A program made the position numbers and the translations under genes. Shown in pieces: positions 62,533 through 64,000 of a stretch of 64,000 nucleotides of DNA. Under the pieces are notes generated by a model. The model did not search any database. It was not told the DNA's origin and worked only from the letters and a program-made list of their open reading frames with translations. How positions within the stretch are numbered: the stretch's first letter is position 1; each line of letters starts with the position of its first letter. Source of the stretch: an uncultured Sphingomonas sp. (lineage in GTDB: Bacteria > Pseudomonadota > Alphaproteobacteria > Sphingomonadales > Sphingomonadaceae); contig NZ_CAJXWX010000001.1 of NCBI RefSeq assembly GCF_913062585.1, positions 186,001-250,000 on the forward strand, written 5' to 3'.

Positions 62533-63561
62533 TCACGCCGGCTGGTGCACCGGCGGCAGGCGAAGCCGCATCGGCTGGGCCAGCCAGCCGACCACCGTCC
62601 GCCGCATCGGCTGCCAGAAGGCCGACAGGGTCAGCAGCGCCGAGCCGATGACGAAGGCGGTGAAGGCCGATCCCAGCTCGACCGCGCCCGCACTGCGGAA
62701 CAGCGAGTAGAGCGCGTAGAGCACATAGACGAGGCTGGAGACGAGCAGTGCGCGCCGGTCCACCGCCAGCGCGATGCCGGCGAACACCAGGTAGAGCGCC
62801 AGCACGATCACCGCGACGCCCGCACCGATGTCGCCGTTGAACACGCCCAGCATCTGGAAGATCGGATGCGCGATCATGGGTGCGGCGGCGAGGTGCAGCC
62901 AGAAGGCGACATCGGCACGCCGGGTCTGACGCTGCGGATCCGACATGTCCCAGCGCATGGCGAGCGCGAAGACGCCGATCCCGCAGATCAGCAGCATCGG
63001 CCATACGCCCTGCTTGATGCCCGGCACCGCCGCCATCAACAGCCCGATCACCATCGCGACCAGCGCCGCCGCCCCCGCCGCGACGGTGATCGGCACCATG
63101 AACCGGCGCCAGTGTAGCCAGGCCGCCCCCGCCGAGACCAGTCCGACGCCCGACGCCGCCAGCGCACCCGCCGTGTCGCCGATATGCGGCCAGAGCGTCT
63201 CGATCGTCCCGATCAGCGCACCCGCGACGCCACCGACAAAGGCGAGCAGCAGCAGGATGCTGGGCAGCGCCATGCGCCGCTTGGCGGTGAAGTAGAAGGC
63301 GAGCATCCATGCCGCGCCCGCGACGAACGCGCCGCCCAAACCATAGCTGAGGCTGAACCCGATCTGCCCCAGCGCGGCCAGCAGCAGCGCGATCGCGATC
63401 GACACGAAGATGTCGTTGAACCCGGTGAGCAGCCGGAAATGCTCCTCGTCGACGGCCGGTGCAGCATGGGATGTCGCGACGTGCCGCCGCAGCGCCGCCG
63501 CGGCATCGGGCGAAATCGCCCCCGCCGCCACCGCGCCGTCAATGTCGCTTTCGCTGTACAT
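62533..63561 (-). CDS. Multi-pass membrane protein (DUF2157-like)
   Basis: 342 aa from ATG 63561 (MYSESDIDGAVAAGAISPDAAAALRRHV). The N-terminal 45 residues are soluble and look like the short helical motif of DUF2157 ('GAISPDAAAALRRH'), followed by about nine to ten hydrophobic helices. 'WLHLAAAPMIAHPIFQML' is a recurring block. Function unknown; such proteins are widespread in proteobacteria. The track ORF extends 135 codons upstream without good reason. Confidence 0.78.
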   Translation of the reverse strand: MYSESDIDGAVAAGAISPDAAAALRRHVATSHAAPAVDEEHFRLLTGFNDIFVSIAIALLLAALGQIGFSLSYGLGGAFVAGAAWMLAFYFTAKRRMALPSILLLLAFVGGVAGALIGTIETLWPHIGDTAGALAASGVGLVSAGAAWLHWRRFMVPITVAAGAAALVAMVIGLLMAAVPGIKQGVWPMLLICGIGVFALAMRWDMSDPQRQTRRADVAFWLHLAAAPMIAHPIFQMLGVFNGDIGAGVAVIVLALYLVFAGIALAVDRRALLVSSLVYVLYALYSLFRSAGAVELGSAFTAFVIGSALLTLSAFWQPMRRTVVGWLAQPMRLRLPPVHQPA

Positions 63562-63678
63562 GGACTCGTCTCCCCGTTTCAGAATGAGGGAAGGATGACG
63601 CGCGTGTATTACCATGTCAATACACGCGCCACCGCGGGATCCTCTTGCCAGTGCGCTCTGCGCCGTTACGCTGAAGGC

Positions 63679-64000
63679 ATGAGTTCGGATAGGGAAACGA
63701 ATAAGCCTTATTCCGTCCGGCGGCGCTTGGGCCTGATGGTGCTCATCATGGTGGGCATCGTCGCGTTCGTGACCATGGCCATGGAAATGCAGGATGTGTT
63801 CGGCGTCCCGTTCGACACTAGCTACCGAGTCGTTTGTGCGGCTGCCTGCCTGGTCTTCATCGCCAAGCTGGGCTGGGATTCCTCGGGTGAAGCATGGCCA
63901 TGGGTGGGTTTGGGGCTGGCGACCATCGTCAATCTGGGCCTGTTCTTCACCCCGATCTTCGACCACCCCGCATCGCGCGGCGAGATCCTGTCGTTCGCGA
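63679..64000 (+). CDS. Membrane protein, N-terminal part (runs off the window)
   Basis: An open frame from ATG 63679 to the window end (about 107 codons), not in the track because it lacks a stop. The protein begins MSSDRETNKPYSVRRRLGLM and has three hydrophobic segments ('GLMVLIMVGIVAFVTMAM', 'VVCAAACLVFIAKLGW', 'GLGLATIVNLGLFFTPIF'). No family recognised. Divergent from the DUF2157-like gene. Confidence 0.6.
   Translation, partial: MSSDRETNKPYSVRRRLGLMVLIMVGIVAFVTMAMEMQDVFGVPFDTSYRVVCAAACLVFIAKLGWDSSGEAWPWVGLGLATIVNLGLFFTPIFDHPASRGEILSFA

Noticed and set aside
1-64000. CRISPR array or defence island
   Set aside because: No regularly spaced direct repeats and no cas, restriction or toxin-antitoxin genes were seen.

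Overview
The window is GC-rich alphaproteobacterial chromosome, most likely from Sphingomonas or a close sphingomonad. The gene repertoire suggests this: class I PHA synthase with phasin, a RibBA fusion whose C-terminal half has lost its zinc ligands, a COQ9-family protein, an HWE histidine kinase, MetX/MetW, and an rsmB-rpe-heparinase-purH cluster. So does the dense set of palindromic intergenic repeats. No rRNA, CRISPR array, integrase, transposase or phage gene was seen. The only RNA gene found is a tRNA-Leu(GAG). Nearly all genes are housekeeping or envelope genes packed into short operons with ATGA, GTGA or TTGA overlaps.

Layout. 0-5.2 kb (minus): 5' part of prfC, an aldose-1-epimerase-like gene and pheST. 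5.4-11 kb: membrane diguanylate cyclase, alaC aminotransferase, then phaC and a phasin separated by a large inverted repeat that is a good PhaR operator candidate. 11-15.5 kb (plus): riboflavin operon ribD-ribE-ribBA-ribH between small membrane-protein genes and a GNAT gene. 15.8-21.5 kb: ene-reductase, EamA transporter, COQ9-like gene, feoAB behind a Fur-box-like site, and ssb. 21.6-27.5 kb: HWE kinase convergent with a single-domain response regulator that has an EcfG-like promoter, then metX-metW divergent from hisC-tyrA. 27.6-33 kb (minus): ftsE-ftsX-ydcF-plsC operon, a zinc-ribbon membrane protein (plus) and a MATE exporter. 33-38.5 kb: tRNA-Leu, tandem-PilZ protein, class A PBP, a metallopeptidase/cysteine-cluster/SCO operon and an ankyrin-repeat protein. 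38.7-43.8 kb is the most accessory-looking part: DUF1489 gene, an unrecognised exported protein, a PadR regulator with its membrane partner, an exported NTF2-like protein and a TonB-dependent siderophore receptor. 44-50 kb: rpmI-rplT, an AsmA-family gene broken by a frameshift, a lower-GC Sel1-like gene, hisN, peroxiredoxin, a second diguanylate cyclase and a 35-residue exported peptide behind a sigma54-like motif. 50-64 kb: PEBP and DUF1176 proteins, 3-hydroxyacyl-CoA dehydrogenase, purH/heparinase/rpe/rsmB, SDHAF4-like gene, argB, queuosine-precursor transporter, M20 peptidase and membrane proteins.

Functional links. PHA metabolism is represented by phaC, the phasin and possibly the hydroxyacyl-CoA dehydrogenase. 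Iron uptake is represented by feoAB and the TonB receptor, both with Fur-like sites. Cyclic-di-GMP signalling is represented by two GGDEF proteins and a PilZ protein. Amino-acid synthesis (Met, His/Tyr/Phe, Arg, Ala) is scattered through the window.

The most notable non-coding content is several families of multi-hairpin repeats. One is a roughly 225-bp MITE-like element containing a nearly gap-free three-way junction. Several elements supply the stop codon and last residues of the neighbouring gene. I found no clearly new multi-gene defence or biosynthetic system.
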